A DNA stretch of 64,000 nucleotides, taken from the NCBI RefSeq assembly GCF_900019265.1, contig NZ_CYGX02000005.1, positions 124,001 through 188,000 on the forward strand, read 5' to 3'. The notes beneath the pieces were generated by a model that saw only the letters and a program-made list of their open reading frames with translations, did not search any database and was not told where the DNA came from. Source of the DNA: Paraburkholderia ribeironis (lineage in GTDB: Bacteria > Pseudomonadota > Gammaproteobacteria > Burkholderiales > Burkholderiaceae). Made by a program: the position numbers and the translations under genes. This document shows positions 55,933 through 64,000 of the stretch, in pieces (positions within the stretch are counted from its first letter, which is position 1; each line of letters begins with the position of its first letter).

Positions 55933-57384
55933 ATGCATGAAACTCCGCTGCTGATCGACGGCGTGGCACGCCCGGCGTCGAACGGCAAGACCTTCGAGCG
56001 CATCAATCCGGCGACCGGCCAAGCCGCCACGCGCGCCGCTGCGGCGACCCCCGAGGACGCCGATGCGGCGGTTTCCGCCGCGGCGCGTGCGTTCCCCGCG
56101 TGGGCTGCGCTCACGCCCACCGAGCGGCGCAGGCGCCTGCTCGCCGCGGCCGACCGGATGGACGCGCGCACCCCGGAGTTCATTGTCGTGGGCGCCGCCG
56201 AAACGGGCGCGATGGCGAACTGGTATGGCTTTAACGTGATGCTCGCGGCCAACATGCTGCGCGAAGCGGCCGCGATGACCACGCAGATCGACGGCGCGGT
56301 GATTCCGTCGGATGTGCCCGGCAGTCTCGCGATGGCCGTGCGTCAGCCGTGCGGTGTGGTGCTCGGTATGGCGCCCTGGAATGCGCCCGTGATTCTCGCG
56401 ACGCGTGCGCTCGCGATGCCGCTTGCGTGTGGCAATACGGTGGTGCTGAAGGCTTCCGAGGGCTGCCCTGGCGTTCACGCGCTGATTGGGGAAGTACTGA
56501 ACGAGGCGGGGCTCGGTGAGGGCGTCATCAATGTGCTCACGCATGCGCCCGAGGACGCGCCCGCGATCGTCGAGCGTCTGATCGCGAATCCCGCCGTCAA
56601 GCGGGTGAACTTCACCGGCTCGACGCGCGTGGGCCGCATCGTCGCGCAACTGTCGGCACAGCATCTGAAACCGGCGCTGCTCGAACTGGGCGGCAAGGCA
56701 CCCGTGCTCGTACTCGACGATGCCGATCTCGACGCGGCCGTCGAAAGTATCGCCTTCGGCGCGTTCTTCAATCAAGGGCAGATCTGCATGTCGACGGAGC
56801 GCGTGATCGTCGAGCGCAAGGTCGCCGACGCGTTCGTCGACAAGCTGGTGGCCAAGGCGCGCACGCTGAAGGCCGGCGACCCGACACAGCCGGGCTCGAT
56901 CCTCGGCACGCTGGAGAGCGAGGCGTCCGCGCGGCGCATCCGGGCGCTGGTGGACGACGCACGCGAGAAAGGCGCGCGCCTGCCGCTCGGCTGTGAGGTG
57001 AGCGGCGCGATCATGCAGCCGACCATCGTCGAGAACGTCACGCGCGACATGAAGCTGTATGCCGACGAATCGTTCGGGCCGGTCGTGACGGTGCAGCGCG
57101 TGGATGGCGACGAAGAGGCTCTGCGCGTGGCGAACGACAGCGAGTACGGATTGTCGGCGGCGGTGTTCAGCCGCGATATCGGACGCGCGATGAACGTGGC
57201 GAAGCGCATCGAATCGGGCATCTGCCATATCAACGGGCCGACCGTGCACGACGAAGCGCAGATGCCGTTCGGCGGCGTGAAGGCGAGCGGGTATGGGCGC
57301 TTCGGCAGCAAGGCGTCGATTGCCGAGTTCACTGATCTGCGATGGATCACGGTGCAGACCGGGCCGCGGCACTATCCGATCTGA
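55933..57384 (+). CDS. vdh: Vanillin/benzaldehyde dehydrogenase
   Basis: 483 residues of the aldehyde dehydrogenase family. Motifs: GVVLGMAPWNAPVILATRALAMPLACGNTVVLKASE near residue 140, FTGSTRVGR near 232 (NAD), catalytic Glu in LLELGGKAPVLV near 254 and catalytic Cys in FNQGQICMSTERV near 288. It oxidises vanillin or hydroxybenzaldehyde released by Ech to the acid using NAD(P). It lies in the ech-vdh-fcs order with GAGGAGACG upstream. Confidence 0.94.
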   Translation: MHETPLLIDGVARPASNGKTFERINPATGQAATRAAAATPEDADAAVSAAARAFPAWAALTPTERRRRLLAAADRMDARTPEFIVVGAAETGAMANWYGFNVMLAANMLREAAAMTTQIDGAVIPSDVPGSLAMAVRQPCGVVLGMAPWNAPVILATRALAMPLACGNTVVLKASEGCPGVHALIGEVLNEAGLGEGVINVLTHAPEDAPAIVERLIANPAVKRVNFTGSTRVGRIVAQLSAQHLKPALLELGGKAPVLVLDDADLDAAVESIAFGAFFNQGQICMSTERVIVERKVADAFVDKLVAKARTLKAGDPTQPGSILGTLESEASARRIRALVDDAREKGARLPLGCEVSGAIMQPTIVENVTRDMKLYADESFGPVVTVQRVDGDEEALRVANDSEYGLSAAVFSRDIGRAMNVAKRIESGICHINGPTVHDEAQMPFGGVKASGYGRFGSKASIAEFTDLRWITVQTGPRHYPI

Positions 57385-57513
57385 GATCGGCGAGCCGAAT
57401 TCGGTGATTCGAATTCGGTGAGCCGAACCGGCGGTCTGCGTGAGCCGCAGAACACGGCCGCGCCCAGCATACAAGAGACAATGCCGCTCGTCCGTGCATG
57501 GTGGACGACGCGG

Positions 57514-57716
57514 GGACCAGAGTAAGCGCTTTGCATGGGACCAGAGTAAGCGCTGAAGCGCCAACTCCGATCGACCGCTGAGGGCCTGGAGTAAGTGCTT
57601 TGCATGGGACCAGAGTAAGCGCTAAAGCGCCAACTCTGGCCGACAGCTGAAGCGCTAACTCCAGTCAAACCTCAGCATGGGACCAGAGTAAGCGCTGAAG
57701 CGCTAACTCTGGTCGA
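57514..57716. repeat. Palindromic repeat block 3 (three units plus fragments, inverted orientation)
   Basis: Units near 57532, 57602 and 57674 read TGCATGGGAC-CAGAGTAAGCGCTGAAGCGC-CAACTCYG-GTCGAC with variants. Fragments occur at 57514, 57585 and 57645. They are the reverse complement of blocks 1 and 2 on this strand, hence the same orientation relative to transcription. The block lies between vdh and fcs and ends 16 bp before the fcs start. The variation shows partial decay or shuffling. The rest of the gap (57385-57513) has a short duplicated segment (CGAATTCGGTGA-like) but no gene. Confidence 0.88.
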
Positions 57717-57731
57717 CACAGGAGACAGGTT

Positions 57732-59633
57732 TTGGAATCGGACCAATGCCACGCAAACGGTGGCGCGCCAAGGTACCGGCGCGTCGCCCTCGGTTCTGTA
57801 TCGCCACGCATCGAGCGGCGCGGCGAGTGCTGGTACATGCAATCGCACGAGCCACTCGGCGCCTATCCCGAGCGCTTTACCGACCGCCTCTCGAGCGGCG
57901 CACGCGCCCATCCCGAGCGGTTGCTCGTCGCGCGGCGCGATGCGAGCGGCGCGTGGCAAGGTATCACTTACGCACAAATGGTCGAGCACGCACGCGCGAT
58001 CGCCCAGGCGTTGCTCGACCGCGGCCTGAACGCCGAGCGGCCGGTGGCGATTCTCTCGGGCAACAGCCTCGAGCATATGCAGATGGCGCTCGGCGCGATG
58101 TGGGCGGGCATCCCTTACGCGCCGATATCGCCTACCTATTCGCTGATGTCGGGCGACTACGGAAAATTGCGTCACGTGCTGGGCTTGCTCACGCCGGGCC
58201 TCGTGTTCGCCGATAACATCGACGCCTACGCCGCTGCACTCGACGCGGTGCTGCCCGAGGGCATCGAGCGTGTGAGCGCCGCGCCGTCCGCACGCAACGT
58301 CACCGTCACCGTCACGCGCTTTGCCGCGCTGCTCGATACGCCGCTGCGCGACGAGCAAGCCGCGCATGCTGCCACGAGCGGAGACACCATCGCCAAGTTT
58401 CTCTTCACGTCCGGCTCGACGCGCATGCCGAAGGCCGTGCCCACGACGCACCGCATGCTGTGCGCGAACCAGCAGATGCTGCTCGAAACGTTCCCGCAGT
58501 TCGGTATCGAGCCGCCGGTGCTGGTCGACTGGCTGCCGTGGAATCACACGTTCGGCGGCAGTCATAACGTCGGCATCGCGCTCTACAACGGTGGCACACT
58601 CTACATCGACGACGGCAGGCCAGTCACAGGCCAGTTCGATGAAACCTTGCGCAACCTGCACGAGATCGCGCCGACGATCTACTTCAACGTGCCCAGAGGC
58701 TGGGAAGAGTTGACCGTCGCATTGGAGACCGATGCGGCGTTGCGCGAGCGCTTCTTTTCGCGCGTGAAAATGTATTTCTTCGCGGGTGCGGGTTTGTCGC
58801 AAGCAGCCTGGGAGCGACTGGAACGCGTGACGCTCGCGCATTGCGGCGAGCGCATCCGCATCATGTCGGGACTTGGCATGACGGAGACGGCGCCATCGTG
58901 CCTGTTCACGACTGGCCCCGTCTCCGGCGCGGGTTATCTGGGTCTGCCCGCACCGGGTTGCGAGACCAAGGTGGCGCCCGTCGACGGCAAGCTGGAGGTG
59001 CGCTTTCGCGGTCCAAACGTGATGCATGGCTACTGGCGCAGCGCGCCGGACGCCGCGCACGAAGTGTTCGACGACGAAGGCTACTACCGCACCGGCGACG
59101 CGGTACGCTTCGTCGATCCGTCTCGCCCCGAACTCGGTCTCGCCTTCGACGGACGGATCGCCGAGGACTTCAAGCTCAGCTCGGGCACCTTCGTGAGCGT
59201 CGGGCCGATGCGTGCGCGCATCGTTACAGAGGGCGCGCCATACGTGCAGGATGCCGTCATCACCGGGATGAACCGCAACGAAGTGGGCGCGATGATCTTT
59301 GCGCGGCTCGACCCGTGCCGCCAGCTCGCGGGCCTCGGTAGCGGCGCGAGCGCTCAGGACGTGCTGGGCGCGCCGTCCGTGCGTGCGTTCTTTGCCGAAC
59401 TTGTCGCGCGCCTGAACGGCGGTGCAACGGGCAGTGCGACGTTTATCGCGCGGGTGCGATTGCTGGCGACGCCACCGTCGCTCGATCTGGGCGAGATCAC
59501 CGACAAGGGCTCCATCAATCAGCGTGCGGTATTGCAGAATCGCGCAGAGCTGGTCGACGCGATGCATGCGGCCGGTACGGACGACCCGGATGTGATCTAC
59601 GCACGCGAGCCTGTCCGTTCCAACGGCAAGTAG
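57732..59633 (+). CDS. fcs: Feruloyl-CoA synthetase
   Basis: 633 residues from TTG 57732, with AGGAGA 6 bp upstream. It is an ANL-family ligase activating ferulate and related hydroxycinnamates with ATP and CoA. Motifs: AKFLFTSGSTRMPKAVPTTHRM near residue 222 (P-loop), GLGMTETAPSCLF near 380, YYRTGDAVRFVD near 451 and FDGRIAEDFKLSSGTFVSVGPMRARI near 472. Its length and the FKLSSGTFV segment are typical of Fcs. It supplies the substrate of Ech. Repeat block 3 forms its leader. Confidence 0.94.
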   Translation: MESDQCHANGGAPRYRRVALGSVSPRIERRGECWYMQSHEPLGAYPERFTDRLSSGARAHPERLLVARRDASGAWQGITYAQMVEHARAIAQALLDRGLNAERPVAILSGNSLEHMQMALGAMWAGIPYAPISPTYSLMSGDYGKLRHVLGLLTPGLVFADNIDAYAAALDAVLPEGIERVSAAPSARNVTVTVTRFAALLDTPLRDEQAAHAATSGDTIAKFLFTSGSTRMPKAVPTTHRMLCANQQMLLETFPQFGIEPPVLVDWLPWNHTFGGSHNVGIALYNGGTLYIDDGRPVTGQFDETLRNLHEIAPTIYFNVPRGWEELTVALETDAALRERFFSRVKMYFFAGAGLSQAAWERLERVTLAHCGERIRIMSGLGMTETAPSCLFTTGPVSGAGYLGLPAPGCETKVAPVDGKLEVRFRGPNVMHGYWRSAPDAAHEVFDDEGYYRTGDAVRFVDPSRPELGLAFDGRIAEDFKLSSGTFVSVGPMRARIVTEGAPYVQDAVITGMNRNEVGAMIFARLDPCRQLAGLGSGASAQDVLGAPSVRAFFAELVARLNGGATGSATFIARVRLLATPPSLDLGEITDKGSINQRAVLQNRAELVDAMHAAGTDDPDVIYAREPVRSNGK

Positions 59634-59972
59634 TCATGACGTGGGGTGCTGCCAGGCAAACGCGAAGCAAGGCACCACCTCACTACTTTTACCTCGTGCC
59701 CGACTGCACCGCAGCCGGGCATCACCGAACTGGGACTTCGAGTGCAATGACATAGTCATGCACCGTTCGGCGCCAGCCTTTCTCGAAGCTCCCTTCTTGC
59801 CCCGTCGTGCCGCACGTATCGACACCTGCACTGAGTCCCGGCGCTGAGTCTTTTATCTCCGCTGTCTGCCTGCCCACTTTTCGCGCCTATTCCTTTCATT
59901 GAATTAACCTGATAATTTAGTTCACTCGGGCGTACCGCCGTTTGAACCCACCAACTGTCAAATGCGCAGGTC
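59634..59972. other. Gap after fcs with a compact hairpin
   Basis: About 340 bases without a supported gene. TGCCCG (59697-59702) and CGGGCA (59716-59721) enclose CTGC-ACC-GCAG. This is a stable 10-bp hairpin without a T run that may end the fcs mRNA with Rho or protect its 3' end. The AT-rich stretch 59880-59935 presumably holds the promoter of the next gene. Confidence 0.45.
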
Positions 59973-61922
59973 ATGGCTTTCAGCGAACCAAGGTCTCCAT
60001 TTTTCAAGTGGGTCGTGTCGTCCGCTCAAGACCTGAGTCCGGACAACCGGCAGATCCTGCTCGCCAATTTGTTCACACGAACGGCATCGATCGCATTCGC
60101 GTCGATTTGCGAAATCAGCGTTTGCGCAACCGCTTTCTACCTCTATCCGATTCCCCTTTACGCAGCATGGGGTATCGCTGTCGTCGCACTGCTGATGGTC
60201 CGCCTGGGGTTAATCTGGCTATGCAGCCGACTTGGCGCGCAGAACCGGCCAACGCCCACTTCAGCGTTCCTGTTCGCGAGCCTGCTGTGGAGCGTGCTGT
60301 TCGGATTCGGCACATTACTGTGCAATATCAGCGGAAATCCGACCCTTTTCCTGCTCGGCAACGTTTGTGCGGTCGGTGTGATCGGCGGCTTGGCCGGACG
60401 CAATGCGGGCACTCCGCGGCTTGCGATGTTGCAGACTTCCTTCATTCTGGGTTTGCTGGGAGTTGGCGCGGCGCTCTCGCCAGGCAATGGCAAACTCGTG
60501 TTGCTGTTTCAGGCGCCGTTCTGTGCCGCCGGCTTCTTCACCGTTGCGCTGCGCAGCAATCGCGATACCGTCGCGTTGCTGCTGGCGCGCGAAAACAGTC
60601 ATCGTCTCGCCCGTCAGGACAGTCTCACCGGCTTGCCCAATCGTGCGCGCATTAGCGAGTTGCTGCTGGAGCGCACAGGCACGAACGGGGTGTACCACGA
60701 TCGGAAGTTTGCAGTTCTGCTGATCGATCTGGACGGTTTCAAGGCGATCAATGACAGCCTGGGCCACGCCGCCGGCGATCAGATCCTGCAGGAAGCGGCG
60801 AACCGGTTGCGCGAAATACTGCCGGGCGGCGATCTGGTGGGACGCCTCGCCGGCGATGAATTCGTCGCCATCGCCGACGGCATGGAGCAGGCTCGCGACC
60901 TGCGCATCCTGGCCGACCGCATCGTCAAGACGCTCGCTCGCCCGTTCGCATTGAGCGAAGCGCTGGTGCATATCGGCGCGAGCGTCGGTGTTTCGCTGTA
61001 TCCCCAGCATGCGAAAGCGGGACCGCAATTGCTGATCTGCGCCGACCGGGCGTTGTATGCGGTCAAACGCAGCGGCAAAAGCGCATTCGCCATTTTCGAT
61101 GCCGACAGGCACGTCTCGGACGAAAGCCTGAGCCTTCTGCGTAGCGACCTGGAAGGGGCGCTGAAGTCATTCAGCGGTTTGCGCATGGAGTATCAGCCGA
61201 TCATCGATCTCGGCGATGGCACCGTGTCCGGTCGCGAGGCGCTGATGCGCTGGACCCATCCGACCCGCGGCGAGCTTTCGCCTTCCGCGTTCATTCCGAC
61301 CGCCGAGCGGACTGGCCTCATTCTGGCGTTGGGCGAATGGGCGCTGCTGCAGTCGTGCTCGGACGCGGCGACGTGGCGAGACGAGGTGGCCGTCGCGGTC
61401 AATGTATCGCCGGTGCAATTGCGCGAAGAATCGTTTGCCTCGACGGTCGCGGCAATACTTCGGAAAACGAAACTTCCGCCGGGGCGCCTGAATATCGAGG
61501 TCACGGAAACGGTGCTATTGAAGGACGATGCAGTCACCCAGCGCAACGTCGCGAGATTGCGCGCATTGGGCATTGGCCTTGCACTCGACGATTTCGGCAC
61601 CGGCTTTTCGACCATGTCGACCCTGGTGCGCTTTTCGTTCGACAAGCTGAAGATCGACAGCTCGTTCGTCAAGGAAGCTGTGCATGGACGGGAATCCGCC
61701 GCGGTGGTGCGCGGCATCGTCGCGCTGGCCCGGGAAATCGGCATGCCAACCACGGCGGAAGGCATCGAAACGCAGGAACAGCTCGATTTTGTGCGCCTCT
61801 GCGGATGCACGCATGCACAGGGCTTTCTGCTGGGCAGGCCGGTGCGCAACGACGAGATCGTCCAGATCGGCACGAGTTTTACCGTGAATCCGGTGAATAA
61901 GGCCGCGAATGCGGGTCGTTGA
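59973..61922 (+). CDS. Membrane GGDEF-EAL cyclic-di-GMP protein
   Basis: 649 residues. Residues 30-200 have about six helices (MASE-like sensor). The GGDEF domain (about 215-375) has LIDLDGFKAINDSLGHAAGDQIL and an AGDEF signature in VGRLAGDEFVAIAD, with the first Gly replaced by Ala. The EAL domain (about 390-635) retains the key positions: GREALMRW, NVSPVQLREE, EVTETVLL, ALDDFGTGFSTMS, KIDSSFV and TTAEGIETQEQLDF. It is probably a c-di-GMP phosphodiesterase; the cyclase may be weak. It links to surface or motility control. Confidence 0.9.
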   Translation: MAFSEPRSPFFKWVVSSAQDLSPDNRQILLANLFTRTASIAFASICEISVCATAFYLYPIPLYAAWGIAVVALLMVRLGLIWLCSRLGAQNRPTPTSAFLFASLLWSVLFGFGTLLCNISGNPTLFLLGNVCAVGVIGGLAGRNAGTPRLAMLQTSFILGLLGVGAALSPGNGKLVLLFQAPFCAAGFFTVALRSNRDTVALLLARENSHRLARQDSLTGLPNRARISELLLERTGTNGVYHDRKFAVLLIDLDGFKAINDSLGHAAGDQILQEAANRLREILPGGDLVGRLAGDEFVAIADGMEQARDLRILADRIVKTLARPFALSEALVHIGASVGVSLYPQHAKAGPQLLICADRALYAVKRSGKSAFAIFDADRHVSDESLSLLRSDLEGALKSFSGLRMEYQPIIDLGDGTVSGREALMRWTHPTRGELSPSAFIPTAERTGLILALGEWALLQSCSDAATWRDEVAVAVNVSPVQLREESFASTVAAILRKTKLPPGRLNIEVTETVLLKDDAVTQRNVARLRALGIGLALDDFGTGFSTMSTLVRFSFDKLKIDSSFVKEAVHGRESAAVVRGIVALAREIGMPTTAEGIETQEQLDFVRLCGCTHAQGFLLGRPVRNDEIVQIGTSFTVNPVNKAANAGR

Positions 61923-61942
61923 AGTTCAATAGCGGGGCAGAC

Positions 61943-62362
61943 ATGGAACCCACACTGCAATTCCAGCTCAGGATCACCGTCGCGCCCGGACTGGCCGATG
62001 CTCTGCGCGCCGACCCCTCGTGTAGCGCGCATGCCGCGCTGCGCGAGATTCTGCTTAGGCATGACGCCACGCTGAAGTGTCAGTTCGATGCGTTCGCGGA
62101 CTATGTGAGCGAGGCCGAAAGACTGGGGACGGAAAACTATCCGCTCTATCAATGGACCCGGGATACGATCGGCAATCCGGAGAAGAAAGCCAAATATCTG
62201 CAATCGTTCACGATCTACGTCAGTGGCAACGAGGTCTACGGCAAAGATATCGCAGATGTTATGGAAACCGAACTATTACAGCTGGTCGACGAGAATGGAA
62301 TAAGCCGCGTATTCCGGTTCGATACCAATCCCGCGAATAGTCCACAGCCGCCCAGTGGTTAG
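61943..62362 (+). CDS. Conserved hypothetical soluble protein
   Basis: 139 residues from ATG 61943, with GCGGGGCAGAC upstream; a TTG at 61919 is in frame. It has mixed alpha/beta composition (LQFQLRITVAPGLADALRAD; NPEKKAKYLQSFTIYVSGNEVYGKDIADVMETELLQLV). There is no signal or membrane segment. It follows the GGDEF-EAL gene by 20 bp and may be co-transcribed. No family was recognised. Confidence 0.6.
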   Translation: MEPTLQFQLRITVAPGLADALRADPSCSAHAALREILLRHDATLKCQFDAFADYVSEAERLGTENYPLYQWTRDTIGNPEKKAKYLQSFTIYVSGNEVYGKDIADVMETELLQLVDENGISRVFRFDTNPANSPQPPSG

Positions 62363-62522
62363 TGGTTACTCGAGAGTGACACGAGCGTGACACGAAACAC
62401 GCGACGTCGCAGCCTTTCAGTTCCCTGGCGACGACAGTAAATCGTTATTCCCATTTGACATTTGGCGACACGGCGTCGAGTTCGTGAGACGATGCCATTT
62501 CACTTTTTTTGTGGAGCGCGAG

Positions 62523-62747
62523 ATGGGACTCTTGGACGAAGCAGGAAAGATTGCGGGGGCGTTCGCCGCCGTTGAAGCGGCGGAGAAAGTGGATCCGGAA
62601 GCCGGTCTGCTGACGAAAGGCGTCGCCGCGATCGCCGGTTTTGAAGGTGCCGGCAAGCTCGAGTCGATGATCGAAAAGAAAGACGACGAAAAGCAGGAGG
62701 ACGCCGGCAACGCTCAAGCCACTGATGACACGAATCCGCAGGCATGA
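62523..62747 (+). CDS. Small acidic-tailed protein of unknown function
   Basis: 74 residues from ATG 62523, with GGAGCGCGAG upstream. The N-terminal 55 residues are Ala/Gly-rich and helix-prone (LLDEAGKIAGAFAAVEAAEK; GVAAIAGFEGAGKLESM). The tail is highly charged (EKKDDEKQEDAGNAQATDD) and probably disordered. No family was recognised. Confidence 0.6.
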   Translation: MGLLDEAGKIAGAFAAVEAAEKVDPEAGLLTKGVAAIAGFEGAGKLESMIEKKDDEKQEDAGNAQATDDTNPQA

Positions 62748-62753
62748 GTGAAT

Positions 62754-62811
62754 GCAGCGTTGTCGGTCGTGCGCACTCGGGTTCAGAAGTGCGATGCGCC
62801 GACAACGCTGC
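62754..62811. repeat. Large perfect inverted repeat (13-bp arms)
   Basis: GCAGCGTTGTCGG (62754-62766) pairs perfectly with CCGACAACGCTGC (62799-62811). Inside, CGCACT (62772-62777) pairs with AGTGCG (62788-62793). It begins 7 bp after a small gene and would form a 58-base hairpin. No T run follows. It could be a 3'-end structure, a small RNA or a remnant of a mobile element. 62812-63129 shows nothing else that I can support. Confidence 0.6.
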
Positions 62812-63129
62812 GCCGCTTATTCGCTTTACTGCCACAACTTACTGCCGCAACTATTCCAGAAGTCTGCAGCCGCCTTTAAAGGCTCTTTGCCGTTCGCGAT
62901 GGTGATCCACGCCTGATCGACGCCGCCGCGTCGAGCCGCTTCTTTTTTTCCCGCGCTGTTGTTCTGTCCTTCCCGACTCCCCACTCCCGCCGACAGCGAT
63001 CGCGCGTATCCGGCTGTTTCATCCCCTTGTCATGGCCTTAAAGCTAGCATCACGAGTCGCATCCATCGCGCACTCGCCAGTTTGACAGGCAGCTTGGTCA
63101 GTCGCTTCGGCCGACGTGCGGTCCGACGC

Positions 63130-64000
63130 TCAGAGCCGCCACGCGTCGCCGTCGGGAAAGTGATGCTTGTCGAGCGACGCCGCATGCATCTCGATGCTGT
63201 ACCCCGGCCGTTGCGGCGGCATATAGCGGCCATGGCGGATCACCACGGGATCGACGAAATGCTCGTGCAGGTGATCGACGTATTCGAGCACGCGGTTCTC
63301 CAGCGACGCCGACACGCAGATATAGTCGAACAGCGAAATATGCTGCACGTACTCGCACAATCCGACGCCGCCCGCGTGCGGACACACCGGCACGCCGAAC
63401 TTCGCCGCCATCAGCAGCACGACGATCACCTCGTTCAGTCCACCGAGGCGGCAACTGTCGACCTGGCAGAAGTCGATTGCGTGCGCCTGCAGCAGTTGCT
63501 TGAACATCACGCGGTTGTGGCAGTGCTCGCCCGTCGCGACGCCGATCGAACCGAGCCGCTGTCGAATCGCCGCGTGCCCGAGAATGTCGTCCGGACTGGT
63601 GGGCTCTTCGATCCACCACGGGTCGAACTCTGCCAGACGCCGCATATTCGCGACCGCCTCATCGACGTCCCAGACCTGGTTCGCGTCCATCATCAGCTTG
63701 CGGTCCGCGCCGATCTCATCGCGCAGGATGCGGGCGCGCCGTACATCTTCATCGAGATCGCCGCCCACCTTCTGCTTGAAATGCGTCCATCCCTGCGCGA
63801 CACCCTCGCGCGCAAGACGGCGAATCTTCTCGTCGTCGTAGCCGAGCCAGCCGGCCGAGGTCGTATAGGCGGGATAGCCTTGCGCAACCATTTCTTCTTC
63901 GCGCACGTGTTTGGTTTTGGCGTGGCGGCGCAGCATCGCGAGCGCTTCGTAAGGCGTGATCGCGTCCGTCACGTAGCGAAAGTCCAGACAACGCACCAGT
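63130..64000 (-). CDS. L-fuconate dehydratase (enolase superfamily), 3' part
   Basis: The frame continues past the right edge; about 290 C-terminal residues are present. Features of the mandelate-racemase/L-fuconate dehydratase group: THFKQKVGGDLDEDVRRARILRDEIG (catalytic Lys pair), KLMMDANQVWDVDEAV (metal Asp), FDPWWIEEPTSPDDI (metal Glu), ATGEHCHNR (metal Glu) and VPVCPHAGGVGLCEYVQH (catalytic His). It dehydrates L-fuconate to 2-keto-3-deoxy-L-fuconate in non-phosphorylative L-fucose catabolism. The end is complete (GDAWRL-stop). Confidence 0.9.
   Translation of the reverse strand, partial: LVRCLDFRYVTDAITPYEALAMLRRHAKTKHVREEEMVAQGYPAYTTSAGWLGYDDEKIRRLAREGVAQGWTHFKQKVGGDLDEDVRRARILRDEIGADRKLMMDANQVWDVDEAVANMRRLAEFDPWWIEEPTSPDDILGHAAIRQRLGSIGVATGEHCHNRVMFKQLLQAHAIDFCQVDSCRLGGLNEVIVVLLMAAKFGVPVCPHAGGVGLCEYVQHISLFDYICVSASLENRVLEYVDHLHEHFVDPVVIRHGRYMPPQRPGYSIEMHAASLDKHHFPDGDAWRL

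Overview
The window is GC-rich (clearly lower only around 5.5-9.1 kb). Its gene content points to a soil or plant-associated beta-proteobacterium of the Burkholderiaceae, most likely Paraburkholderia: a CoA-dependent 2-aminobenzoate cluster, a ferulate cluster, glycogen and phosphoketolase genes, an accessory heme-copper oxidase and L-fuconate dehydratase. The genus is an inference from gene content; no rRNA gene is present.

Layout. 1-4.7 kb: end of an ABC solute-binding protein, an RpiB-type isomerase, a VOC protein, an odd long-variable-arm tRNA gene with a Cys (GCA) anticodon, a LysR/Old-Yellow-Enzyme pair and an isochorismatase joined to a truncated pirin gene. 4.7-9.5 kb: an accessory, partly decayed region with an orphan solute-binding protein, an HTH-GHKL-DUF4325 regulator preceded by three direct repeats, and a Sll1717-like P-loop ATPase whose N-terminal domain is broken. 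9.6-20.3 kb: an AraC/GyrI regulator, then a leftward operon for aerobic CoA-dependent degradation of 2-aminobenzoate (monooxygenase/reductase, SDR, MarR, enoyl-CoA hydratase, acyl-CoA dehydrogenase, thioesterase, RidA, CoA ligase, dienelactone hydrolase fusion).

20.5-30 kb: an M30 metallopeptidase, then a probable magnesium operon. It has a structured leader with a Pro/Asp leader peptide, an NRAMP-related transporter with altered metal-site motifs, and MgtC. An MbfA/VIT-type iron exporter and two lipoproteins follow. 30.6-37.6 kb: phosphoketolase, glycogen phosphorylase and debranching enzyme in one operon. 38-39.5 kb: TetR plus haloalkane dehalogenase. 39.6-47.4 kb: an accessory cytochrome oxidase locus (subunit I-III fusion, subunit II, CtaG, CopD, DUF2231, a flavin reductase and a 33-residue membrane peptide). 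47.8-53.1 kb: a chaperone-usher fimbrial operon.

53.3-59.6 kb: ferulate/hydroxycinnamate catabolism, with a MarR gene and an amidohydrolase divergent from ech-vdh-fcs around a palindromic operator. The window ends with a GGDEF-EAL protein, two unknown small proteins and the 3' part of an L-fuconate dehydratase gene.

Three blocks of palindromic repeats (11.8, 54.2 and 57.5 kb) are the main non-coding surprise. Each lies 16-19 bp upstream of the start codon of a downstream operon gene and in the same orientation to transcription. The Mg-type leader at 23.3-23.9 kb and the tRNA at 1.6 kb are the other leading candidates for undescribed biology.
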